Below, one piece after another: positions 9,017 through 15,188 of a DNA stretch of 34,523 bases. The DNA is taken from contig JAJEBZ010000103.1 in the NCBI GenBank assembly GCA_022822275.1, positions 1 to 34,523 of the forward strand, given 5' to 3'. The stretch is from Candidatus Poribacteria bacterium (GTDB lineage Bacteria > Poribacteria > WGA-4E > WGA-3G). Position 1 is the stretch's first letter; every line of letters begins with the position of its first letter. The position numbers and the translations under genes were made by a program. The notes beneath the pieces were generated by a model. The model had not been told where the DNA came from. It did not search any database and saw nothing but the letters and a program-made list of their open reading frames with translations.

Positions 9017-9056
9017 TTACCGATGGTTTATATAAATCATCGGTAATCAAGATTTT
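9017..9056 (+). terminator. Possible Rho-independent terminator
   Basis: TTACCGATG (9017-9025) pairs perfectly with CATCGGTAA (9038-9046) across a 12-base loop. The bases TCAAGATTTTT follow. The stem is only nine pairs and the T-run starts five bases after it, so this is a plausible but not strong terminator for the gene ending at 8977. Confidence 0.45.
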
Positions 9057-9263
9057 TATGTATTGTTCATGACAATGCGTTATGATTTCCAGAGGCATTC
9101 AATAGTCCAGTTTTTTCAAATACATTATGAAGCATTAATGGAAATCTATAGGATATTTATTGGATATCTATTGTTCCACACCAAAGACAATTTGGAAACT
9201 GACACGCATGACGCGCTATACTATAAAAAAAGCAAAATAAATCACAACAAACGTTAAAAACAC

Positions 9264-9292
9264 TTGACATACATTATTATACGTGTTATAAT
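9264..9292 (+). promoter_or_regulatory. Perfect-consensus sigma70 promoter
   Basis: TTGACA (9264-9269) and TATAAT (9287-9292) are exact consensus hexamers with an optimal 17-base spacer. Transcription would start near 9299. The next start codon on this strand that I accept is 9761, over 450 bases away, so the product is either a long 5' leader or a non-coding RNA. Confidence 0.7.
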
Positions 9293-9488
9293 ATACTTCA
9301 CACATTAAACTTATGATAAAATATTATGACCACATCTATAAAACTGACACATTCCACTCATAAAATACAAGAAATTTCAAAATGTTACACTTTCCAAAAA
9401 AATATTTTTTTCAATTTACAAGAAATCGCCTGTTAACCCTTTCTACCACTGGGTTTACACCACATTTTAAATGTTCCCAAAAAAACGA

Positions 9489-9514
9489 AAAACGTTTTCA
9501 TTTGAAAACGTTTT
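9489..9514. promoter_or_regulatory. 26-base palindrome made of two AAAACGTTTT sites (possible operator or hairpin)
   Basis: AAAACGTTTTCA (9489-9500) and TGAAAACGTTTT (9503-9514) are exact reverse complements around TT. Each half contains the ten-base palindrome AAAACGTTTT, so the site is two operators 14 bases apart as well as one large hairpin. TGAAAACGTTTT resembles LacI-family and catabolite-response operators. No LacI-type regulator is in the window, so the role is inferred. Confidence 0.4.
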
Positions 9515-9676
9515 AAGGATTAATCGTCCAATAAAAACGCATAAATCAACACAGTTTTCGTAGAGGAAATTGACAGCATCTCCTACAAGAAACCTTAAAT
9601 CACTGGGGTTGAAAACACCACACACACAACAGTGTTTCTTGACAATTGAATGCCTCCGCTTTTCCACTTAAATAAT

Positions 9677-9705
9677 TTGATTTAATATGAGAATTCAAGT
9701 AAAAT
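9677..9705 (+). promoter_or_regulatory. Candidate promoter of the two-TM protein pair
   Basis: TTGATT (9677-9682) and TAAAAT (9700-9705) have a 17-base spacer and lie about 55 bases before the ATG at 9761. This may be the direct promoter of the two small membrane proteins, alternative to the consensus promoter at 9264. Confidence 0.4.
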
Positions 9706-9760
9706 ACAATAGATGTTTTTTCATTGCCTACACCGATTTTTCTAAGAAGCGAACATAAGT

Positions 9761-10075
9761 ATGAACAACGATTTGCACCAAGCACACATTGCAGCTTATC
9801 ATGATGCCCAAAATGGCGTAAATAAACTCTTATGGTTTGTTGTGGGTATAGTCGGCAACTTACTTGGCGTTATCATTGCTGCCATATATGAACCAACACC
9901 GTCTACGACACATCTATATTTAAATAAGCATTCACAAGAATTCATTGCGTATTACACAGATAACTATAAAATCAAAGCGAAAAGCATTCAACAAAACTGG
10001 GCTGCTTTAGGTCTTGGCAGCCAGTTTGTAGCCATAGTCCTGTTCGCAATTTGGATAAAAAGCAACTATCCATAA
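9761..10075 (+). CDS. Small two-TM membrane protein, paralogue A
   Basis: A 104-residue protein I do not recognise. Seen: a polar N-terminus with ANDA-like AYHDAQNGVNKLLW, a first hydrophobic segment at about 23-42 (LLWFVVGIVGNLLGVIIAAIY), a polar loop rich in Tyr, Lys and Ser with YYTDNYKIKAKSIQQNW, and a second hydrophobic segment at about 82-100. It matches the next gene in layout and motifs (KLLW, G in TM1, AxIY, YTD-YK-KS-IQ), so the two are tandem paralogues. No clear ribosome site beyond purine-rich AAGAAG. The conserved loop probably faces one side of the inner membrane. Function unknown. Confidence 0.7.
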   Translation: MNNDLHQAHIAAYHDAQNGVNKLLWFVVGIVGNLLGVIIAAIYEPTPSTTHLYLNKHSQEFIAYYTDNYKIKAKSIQQNWAALGLGSQFVAIVLFAIWIKSNYP

Positions 10076-10153
10076 CCTTCTCAAATTTTGAATGAACATA
10101 AACATTGTAATCTATATTGTTCTGTAAGTCGTTACAACTAACATAATAAGAGT

Positions 10154-10510
10154 ATGAATACAAACCGACACAAGATACAAGTTGAAGCTGAAAACGATGC
10201 ACAAACGGATACACACAAATTACTTTGGGTAATTGTCGGTGCAGCACTATCCGTTTTTGGACTACTGGCTGCTTACATATACCAACAGAATCCACCCTTA
10301 AGCCGAACTTATGGAATGGATGATGAAGAAACATATCTGTACACAGATGCATATAAAGCAAAATCACGTCAAATACAACTATCCTCAGCATTTATCGGTT
10401 TCATCATCAGTATCTTATTCTATGTGTTTCTCATAATAGCATTTTTCAGTATTTTCTTTACAACACAATCAGAAATTATAAAAGGTTTTGAACGGACTAG
10501 ACCATGGTAA
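10154..10510 (+). CDS. Small two-TM membrane protein, paralogue B
   Basis: A 118-residue protein related to the one 78 bases upstream. Both carry a DAQ-x-hKLLW entry into TM1 (about 22-43 here), a Pro-rich exit (YIYQQNPP), a Tyr/Asp loop ending TDAYKAKSRQIQ, and a second TM at about 79-104. Here TM2 is longer and Phe-rich (FYVFLIIAFFSIFF), and a short basic tail follows. The ribosome site is weak (AAGAG). The pair looks like a gene duplication within one transcript. I do not recognise the family; I infer an inner-membrane location only. Confidence 0.7.
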   Translation: MNTNRHKIQVEAENDAQTDTHKLLWVIVGAALSVFGLLAAYIYQQNPPLSRTYGMDDEETYLYTDAYKAKSRQIQLSSAFIGFIISILFYVFLIIAFFSIFFTTQSEIIKGFERTRPW

Positions 10511-10582
10511 TGTAAAATCAATTCATTGAAGAAAAACAAATTGTGTAAACACTAACCAAAATATATAGAACCCACAGTGTTT

Positions 10583-10752
10583 TATAATTATAACCTAAGT
10601 TGCCACCTTTGTAGCACAATCTGTTAGATTGTGCATCTTAAGCACACAAACTGACAGTTTGTGCTACAAAAATTTGCGAAAACTGTATTGTACACTATTA
10701 AAAACGGTGTCTGTAGGTCTAAATCCTATAGGTAGCAACTTGAGTAATTATA
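10583..10752. repeat. Nested inverted-repeat element with AAGTTGCCACC ends
   Basis: A left arm ending AAGTTGCCACC (10597-10607) faces a right arm GGTAGCAACTT (10731-10741). The flanking TATAATTA (10583) and TAATTATA (near 10745) also mirror each other. The 63-base hairpin element at 10608 sits directly inside the left arm, which looks like an element within an element. No coding capacity. Confidence 0.5.
10608..10670. repeat. 63-base double-hairpin repeat, copy 1
   Basis: The ends TTTGTAGCACA and TGTGCTACAAA are exact inverted repeats. Inside are two hairpins, GCACAATCTG against GATTGTGC and GCACACAAACTG against CAGTTTGTGC. A second 63-base element with the same outer ends is at 12147. Small size, hairpins and lack of an ORF fit a REP-like or palindromic repeat. 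Confidence 0.7.
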
Positions 10753-10886
10753 GTGAAATCCAAAAATATAGGCACACCCCCGGTAGGCGTGGTTTCCTAA
10801 CCGCACCAGACTCAGTCTGGGTAAACGGTGCGGTTAGGAAACCGCACCTATCAGGAATGTAAAAGTAATTATAGATTTCACTATAA
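10748..10886. repeat. TTATAGTGAAATC-type inverted-repeat element
   Basis: A 139-base element with ends TTATAGTGAAATC and GATTTCACTATAA, exact inverted repeats of 13 bases. The interior is a long hairpin: GTTTCCTAACCGCACC (about 10792-10807) faces GGTGCGGTTAGGAAAC (about 10829-10844). The GGTTAGGAAACCGC core is shared with the ATACCAAATTAAC family, although the ends differ. It sits just before the ribosome site of the barrel-protein gene and may carry its promoter region. Confidence 0.75.
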
Positions 10887-10918
10887 ATCATCACTCCAAT
10901 TTAAATGTAGGAGAAAAA

Positions 10919-11944
10919 ATGAAAATCAAAAGAATGTTTTATTTACTAATTGCTACAATGTTTGTCCTGACGTGCATTATGACCTATTCAACCTACGCAC
11001 AACAGAGTACAGACTCAAATGTCGTTCTTTCAACCCCCAGCACACTGTATATTGTGGATCATCTTGGTGTTAATGAAGTTGATGCAGAGAGTGCGGGGAA
11101 GTTAATAGCTGGTGAATTCCGCAAAATCGGAATTCCTATGAGTGGTCCTGTCTATGAAGAACCTAAAACCGGATACGTTTATCGTCTTTCATTTCAAAGT
11201 TTAGGAGAAAAGATCCTCGTTCATCTGAGCAGGGAAGTACCCGGAATGCCTGCTATTGAAAAACAGATATGGATTGACAATATTGAAGATTTGATTAAGG
11301 CTGCCCCCAGACTGGTAGATGCAGTGGTCCACAACAAAGACATCACCGAAACCACCGAAATGGGAACCGTTACGCAACATGAAGCCACTGAACTCAACAA
11401 AATTCCCGGCGAATCCCTATGGAATATGGGAATTTTCGGTGCTATTGTCCCTGGAACAGATTCCACTGTCGAACCCGGTTTTGAATTCGGTTGGTCCTAT
11501 GAGACCCCAAAGTACGCTGTGGGATCTGAATTCCGATTCAGCGTAAGTGGTGAATATGGTAAATATAATTTTGGATCTTGGTCAATAGGGGGGCGTTACT
11601 TCTTTAATACAAAGAATTTTTCACCCTATGTCGGGGGTGGACTCTCCATATTCGGTGGAAGTTATGGGGATTATTATTACGATGGGGATTATTATTACGA
11701 TGATGGTTATTATTACAATGATCGTAATTATTACGATGATTATGACGAATCAGGTAGAAATTCTGGTTTAGGAGCATACTTTGTCGGGGGAATTTCAATG
11801 CTAAGGCTAACGAAAAGTCGTCTAAAATTGGAAATACGTGTGGATAGACCCTTCTTTCGTTTGCCAGAAGATGACATGATGCCTATTACATTCGGTATCT
11901 TTTTCTCTCAACACTATGTCCCCGGCAGATCCGGTTGCTGGTAG
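10919..11944 (+). CDS. Secreted beta-barrel-like outer-membrane protein with a Tyr/Asp-rich loop
   Basis: A 341-residue protein with a Sec signal peptide (MKIKRMF, hydrophobic core 7-22, likely cut after A27 in STYAQQ). Residues 35-145 form a globular domain I cannot name. From about 170 the sequence alternates as in a small outer-membrane beta-barrel (FEFGWSYE, SIGGRYFF, FSPYVGGGLSIFGG, GAYFVGGISMLRL), ending with aromatic strands. A low-complexity segment at 251-277 is built of Asp, Tyr and Gly repeats (DYYYDG units) and would form an extracellular loop; at DNA level it is made of near-identical GATTATTATTACGAT units. The ATG follows GGAG closely. The repeats suggest length variation. Function unknown; surface exposure is inferred. 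Confidence 0.8.
   Translation: MKIKRMFYLLIATMFVLTCIMTYSTYAQQSTDSNVVLSTPSTLYIVDHLGVNEVDAESAGKLIAGEFRKIGIPMSGPVYEEPKTGYVYRLSFQSLGEKILVHLSREVPGMPAIEKQIWIDNIEDLIKAAPRLVDAVVHNKDITETTEMGTVTQHEATELNKIPGESLWNMGIFGAIVPGTDSTVEPGFEFGWSYETPKYAVGSEFRFSVSGEYGKYNFGSWSIGGRYFFNTKNFSPYVGGGLSIFGGSYGDYYYDGDYYYDDGYYYNDRNYYDDYDESGRNSGLGAYFVGGISMLRLTKSRLKLEIRVDRPFFRLPEDDMMPITFGIFFSQHYVPGRSGCW
11669..11749 (+). repeat. In-frame Tyr/Asp codon repeat
   Basis: Imperfect tandem units close to GATTATTATTACGAT with short GGG or GATGGT joints, encoding residues 251-277 of the barrel-like protein. Unit lengths stay in multiples of three, so unit gain or loss would keep the frame. Confidence 0.7.
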
Positions 11945-11986
11945 GAATGATTAAAAAAATAAAAAGATACCCAAGCTGACCTTGTT

Positions 11987-12134
11987 ATACCAAATTAACG
12001 CGATTTATAGCGGTAGGTTCGGTTTCCTAACCAATTCAGAATACCATACGCGTATTCTGATGAGCCACGGAACTGTCCGTAGGGGCGAGGTTGCCTCGTC
12101 CGTGAATACAAGACAAATCATGTTAATTTGGTAT
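11987..12134 (+). repeat. ATACCAAATTAAC-type inverted-repeat element, copy 3
   Basis: A 148-base element with ends ATACCAAATTAACGCGATT and its near-complement ending GTTAATTTGGTAT. It has the same length as copy 4 at 14678, and by eye the two differ at 11 positions with no gap. The interior has GGTTTCCTAACC, a near-palindrome at AGAATACC/ACGCGTATTCT and a GGGGCGAGG segment. It is non-coding and lies downstream of the barrel-protein gene. Confidence 0.85.
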
Positions 12135-12146
12135 TAGTTTGTGTCT

Positions 12147-12209
12147 TTTGTAGTGTCCACTGTTAGGTTGTGTTCCACAGATGCACAACCTAACAGTGAA
12201 CGCTACAAA
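12147..12209. repeat. 63-base hairpin repeat, copy 2
   Basis: The outer ends TTTGTAG and CTACAAA match those of the 63-base element at 10608. The interior is one strong hairpin: CACTGTTAGGTTGTG (12158-12172) is the exact complement of CACAACCTAACAGTG (12184-12198) with an 11-base loop. Same length and ends as copy 1 but a different interior fold. It starts 12 bases after copy 3 of the ATACCAAATTAAC family. Confidence 0.75.
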
Positions 12210-12271
12210 GACTTTTACCGAACTCACGTTGATTCAAACAATAAACAATGATGCCCTAAAGGAAATACTAT

Positions 12272-13066
12272 ATGCATCCACTTGCTAACTTAAACGTATC
12301 AGAAGGCACTGTTGCTGTACACTGGTTTGAACAGAGCAGCTTTGCAGTTAAAGATTCGTCTGGTACCATAATCCAAATTGACCCCTATTTTCCACACAAC
12401 CGTCCTACAGACAGGTTTATTCACTCTGAACCCCCACTTGATGAGACTGAACTCCCAACCGATTTTGTTCTATTGACACATGCACACGGCGACCATACCT
12501 GCCCAGAATCAATCGCCCGAATTTGGGAGACTTCTAACAAAACCCAATTCATCGGACCAGAAGAAAGTGTACGGAAAATACTGGCGGATACTAATGTTAA
12601 AGAGGAAAATGCTTCAGAGATTCGTGCAGGTGATGAAGTCAGTCTAAACAATTCTGTCCTCCATGTAGTCTACGCAAAACCGCCCGCGGGTGATCCTTCT
12701 GCAGACATAGCACCACCAGATGTAACACACTTGGGGTTTGTCATTGTCTGTGATGGTGTCAGGCTCTATTTCAGCGGTGACCCTATCAACAACTTCGCTG
12801 AGCATGATGACCTTATCTCAGCAGTGGCAGCACACAAGCCGGATGTCGGTTTCTTGACAAACCATCCCAATGAAGGAGAATTTCCATTCTATGATGGATG
12901 TGTCAAAATGGCAACACGCATCGGACTGAAGCATGCTGTGCCCGCACATCGTGCCTGTTTCGTCAAACGCGATTATGACCCAAACGAATGGGCAGCACAA
13001 TTCCCTGATAGTGGGCCCAAACCACTCATCATTCAGAGAAATACCAATATAATCTATCCACAGTAA
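12272..13066 (+). CDS. MBL-fold metallohydrolase (UlaG-like)
   Basis: A 264-residue metallo-beta-lactamase-fold hydrolase. The metal motif is H70-A-H72-G-D74-H75 in LLTHAHGDHT. Later ligands are probably H153 or D170 (in YFSGDP) and H226 (in VPAHRACF). The opening, with WFEQSSFAVKDSSGTIIQIDP, is typical of the UlaG/YfcE-like branch that includes L-ascorbate-6-phosphate lactonase, but no ascorbate genes are near, so the substrate is unknown. No signal peptide, so cytoplasmic. The ATG has AAAGGAA upstream. It is followed by purE after 83 bases on the same strand. Confidence 0.92.
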   Translation: MHPLANLNVSEGTVAVHWFEQSSFAVKDSSGTIIQIDPYFPHNRPTDRFIHSEPPLDETELPTDFVLLTHAHGDHTCPESIARIWETSNKTQFIGPEESVRKILADTNVKEENASEIRAGDEVSLNNSVLHVVYAKPPAGDPSADIAPPDVTHLGFVIVCDGVRLYFSGDPINNFAEHDDLISAVAAHKPDVGFLTNHPNEGEFPFYDGCVKMATRIGLKHAVPAHRACFVKRDYDPNEWAAQFPDSGPKPLIIQRNTNIIYPQ

Positions 13067-13149
13067 ACCATCGTATTTATATTATCATCAGTCAAATTGG
13101 AGATACGCACTGAACACAAAAAACTATAACCTGAGGTACAGATAACAAT

Positions 13150-13677
13150 ATGTCATATAAAGAACAGAAATCACCCCTTGTCGGTATAGTGATGGGGAGT
13201 GATTCAGACTTAGAAAGAATGTCTGAAGCTGCAAAAATATTGGAGGAATTTGAAGTTCCTTATGAAATCACAGTCTCCTCAGCGCATCGTTCACCTGAAC
13301 GAACAATGGAGTGGACAGAAAGAATCAAGGCTGAAGGCGGGAAGGTTATCATTGCAGGTGCCGGACGCGCAGCACACTTAGCAGGTGTAATCGCAGCTCA
13401 CACGACCCTCCCAGTCATTGGTGTACCAATAGATGGCGGACCCCTCAACGGCGTTGATGCTCTCTATGCAACAGTCCAAATGCCACCCGGTATTCCTGTC
13501 GGAACAATGGCAATAGGCTCTGGTGGTGCACGCAATGCAGGTATATTCGCAGTCCAAATACTCGCCGTCCACTATCCGGAACTGGACGCAAAACTTTGGG
13601 ATTATAAAAAGAAAATGAGCGATGGCGTAGCTGAGAAAGCTGCGCGACTTAAAGAGGTCGGATATCAGAATTATTAG
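13150..13677 (+). CDS. purE: PurE-like 5-(carboxyamino)imidazole ribonucleotide mutase
   Basis: A 175-residue PurE-fold protein that would convert N5-CAIR to CAIR (class I), or carboxylate AIR directly (class II), in purine synthesis. Seen: G16-S-D-S-D20 phosphate loop, S44-A-H46-R47 with the catalytic His, AGRAAHLAGV (75-84), and VQMPPGIPVGTMAIG. The length is normal for bacterial PurE. Class I versus II cannot be settled by eye. No purK or other purine gene is adjacent; it is placed between an MBL hydrolase and an RraA-like gene. A weak GAGG ribosome site precedes the ATG. Confidence 0.92.
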   Translation: MSYKEQKSPLVGIVMGSDSDLERMSEAAKILEEFEVPYEITVSSAHRSPERTMEWTERIKAEGGKVIIAGAGRAAHLAGVIAAHTTLPVIGVPIDGGPLNGVDALYATVQMPPGIPVGTMAIGSGGARNAGIFAVQILAVHYPELDAKLWDYKKKMSDGVAEKAARLKEVGYQNY

Positions 13678-13709
13678 TTGATAGCAATTCTGATAAGCCA
13701 TCATGGATA

Positions 13710-14393
13710 ATGAATACCGTACAAACCTACTCGTGGGAAAACGACACTGAACTATTTAACTTGATGCATGGGCAGTTATACGCTGCTGTCCTTTCTGACG
13801 CACTTGATGCTAACGGTTACCGTGAGCAGGTTCTTCAGCACACCATCCGTCCACTGCTTCCTGATACCGTTGTAGTCGGACGCGCAATGCCTGTTCTATG
13901 TCTGGATGTCTATGAGATTTCTGCAGAACCATACCAACAGGAGATCGCTGCAGTTGATAGTCTAAAACAAGATGATGTTCTTGTTTGCTCAACGAACGGT
14001 AGTACCCGAATCTGTTTCTGGGGTGAACTCCTTTCAACAGCAGCAATGGCACGTGGGGCACGCGGCGCGATTATTGACGGTTTCATACGGGATACACGTA
14101 AAATAGTGGATATGGGATTTCCTATTTTCACAACTGGTCTTTCACCAGTAGATTCTAATGGTCGAGGTGAAGTTGTCGCTTATAATGTCCCGATAGAGTG
14201 CGGCGGGGTCACCGTAAATCCTGGCGATATTGTGTTCGGAGATGCTGACGGTGTTGTCGTTGTTCCAAAAGACGTAGAAAATGTAGTTATTCATGCAGCA
14301 CTGGAAAAGGTACAGGGTGAAAACAAAACCCGGGACGCATTACGGGAAGGGGCAACACTACGGGAAGTCTATGATAGATACGGTATTTTATAG
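13710..14393 (+). CDS. RraA-family protein (HMG aldolase/oxaloacetate decarboxylase-like)
   Basis: A 227-residue RraA/demethylmenaquinone-methyltransferase-like fold protein. Members include 4-hydroxy-4-methyl-2-oxoglutarate aldolases, oxaloacetate decarboxylases and the RNase E inhibitor RraA. The family motif is visible as W104-G-E106-LLSTAAMARGARG-AIIDGFI-R127-D128. At the position of the usual motif Gly there is E106. The acidic residue normally two positions after RD (RDxxE/D) is K131 here, so metal binding may differ. The C-terminal GDIVFGDADGVVVVPK is typical. It lies 32 bases after purE, so co-transcription is likely. Old database names calling these methyltransferases are misleading. 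Exact reaction unknown. Confidence 0.9.
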   Translation: MNTVQTYSWENDTELFNLMHGQLYAAVLSDALDANGYREQVLQHTIRPLLPDTVVVGRAMPVLCLDVYEISAEPYQQEIAAVDSLKQDDVLVCSTNGSTRICFWGELLSTAAMARGARGAIIDGFIRDTRKIVDMGFPIFTTGLSPVDSNGRGEVVAYNVPIECGGVTVNPGDIVFGDADGVVVVPKDVENVVIHAALEKVQGENKTRDALREGATLREVYDRYGIL

Positions 14394-14412
14394 AAACTTA
14401 AAACAACTTAAT

Positions 14413-14662
14413 TTAACGTGAGTTTGATAATAATATTGAAGTGGGTTTGACACAATGATTAGAGGAATCCAACACGTTATATCACGTCTACCCAAATTTT
14501 GATGTCGACTAAATCGCGGCACTCCAGCGGAGTGCTATGTTGGACAATTGCTATAAACATATTGCTCCTACGGAGCAAGGTACCTGTTCTGGTTTCCAAC
14601 CAAGATGAGCGTCGACGAAACACCACATTCAAAATTGAATTGTTTTATCAAACTTACGTTAA
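14413..14662. repeat. 250-base inverted-repeat element with TTAACGTRAGTTTGATAA ends
   Basis: The left end TTAACGTGAGTTTGATAA (14413-14430) and the complement of the right end (14645-14662) match at 17 of 18 bases. Inside are two REP-like hairpins, GCACTCC-agc-GGAGTGC (14519-14535) and TTGCTCC-tac-GGAGCAA (14562-14578), and two GTCGAC words. No ORF. It is followed after 15 bases by another repeat element, so the whole gap between the RraA and NIPSNAP genes is mobile-type DNA. Confidence 0.75.
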
Positions 14663-14677
14663 TTTACACAGATTCTA

Positions 14678-14825
14678 ATACCAAATTAACGCGATTCATA
14701 GCGGTAGGTGCGGTTTCCTAACCAATTCAGAATACCATACGCGTATTCTGATGAATCAAGGAACTGTCCGTAGGGACGAGGTTTCCTCGCCCATGAAAAC
14801 AAGACGAATCATGTTAATTTGGTAT
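14678..14825 (+). repeat. ATACCAAATTAAC-type inverted-repeat element, copy 4
   Basis: A 148-base element of the same length and orientation as copy 3, differing at 11 positions by eye. It ends 27 bases before the true start of the NIPSNAP gene. An in-frame ATG at 14751 inside the element would add a spurious 34-residue N-terminus to that protein. Confidence 0.85.
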
Positions 14826-14852
14826 AACACTTACAGAATAGGAAACAGACAC

Positions 14853-15182
14853 ATGATATATGAATTGCGAACTTATCAAGTTGTCCCAGGAAAAATGAAG
14901 AATCTAAATGACCGATTTGAGAATACCACGTTATCTTTATTTGAGAAATATAATATGAAGGTCATCGGTTTCTGGGAAACAGCAATTGGAGAAGCAACTA
15001 CAACGGAACTTGTCTACTTGCTTGCATTTGAGGGTATGGGGCATTATCAACAAGCATGGAATGCATTTATCTCAGACCCAGAATGGCAGGAAGCGAAACG
15101 ACTCACAGAAATCGGAGGACCATTGGTCAACGTGGTCAGTGTTAAAATCCTTGAACCAACAGAATATTCACCCCTGCAATAA
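14853..15182 (+). CDS. NIPSNAP-family protein
   Basis: A 109-residue ferredoxin-like-fold (dimeric alpha/beta barrel) protein of the NIPSNAP family, recognised by the opening MIYELRTYQVVPGKM, the middle VIGFWETAIGEATTTELVYLLAF and ERxx-like WNAFISDPEWQEA. Bacterial members have no settled biochemical role. I place the start at 14853 because conserved sequence begins there and AGGAAA lies eight bases upstream. The longer frame from 14751 begins inside a repeat element and its extra residues are encoded by repeat DNA. It is convergent with the giant C25 gene, whose stop is only seven bases beyond. Confidence 0.88.
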   Translation: MIYELRTYQVVPGKMKNLNDRFENTTLSLFEKYNMKVIGFWETAIGEATTTELVYLLAFEGMGHYQQAWNAFISDPEWQEAKRLTEIGGPLVNVVSVKILEPTEYSPLQ

Positions 15183-15188
15183 ACTGCT

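Larger units (their letters stand above)
9057..9760. other. Long AT-rich non-coding region with a consensus promoter and palindromes
   Basis: About 700 bases without a supportable gene. Besides the promoter at 9264 and the palindrome pair at 9489, it has an A7-T-A-T7-like tract (9396-9411). Two related words, CACTGGG followed by ACACCACA, occur near 9449 and 9602. The region could be a long leader, an untranslated RNA or a regulatory region for the paired membrane proteins downstream. Confidence 0.4.

Noticed and set aside
9063-9257. A 64-residue frame in the AT-rich gap
   Set aside because: It begins at TTG or an early ATG without a ribosome site, and its composition is that of the AT-rich background.
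9299-9760. 6S RNA, tmRNA or another known RNA
   Set aside because: I find no tRNA-like end, tag-peptide frame or long central-bubble hairpin that would support a named RNA.
9972-10391. A 139-residue minus-strand frame across both two-TM genes
   Set aside because: It spans the gap between two paralogous genes on the other strand, and the paralogy favours the plus strand.
10629-11073. Short plus-strand frames running through the repeat elements into the barrel gene
   Set aside because: They are composed of inverted-repeat DNA and overlap the signal peptide region in another frame.
10583-12209. A CRISPR array or leader
   Set aside because: The repeats are inverted and differ in interior; no regularly spaced direct repeats or cas genes are present.
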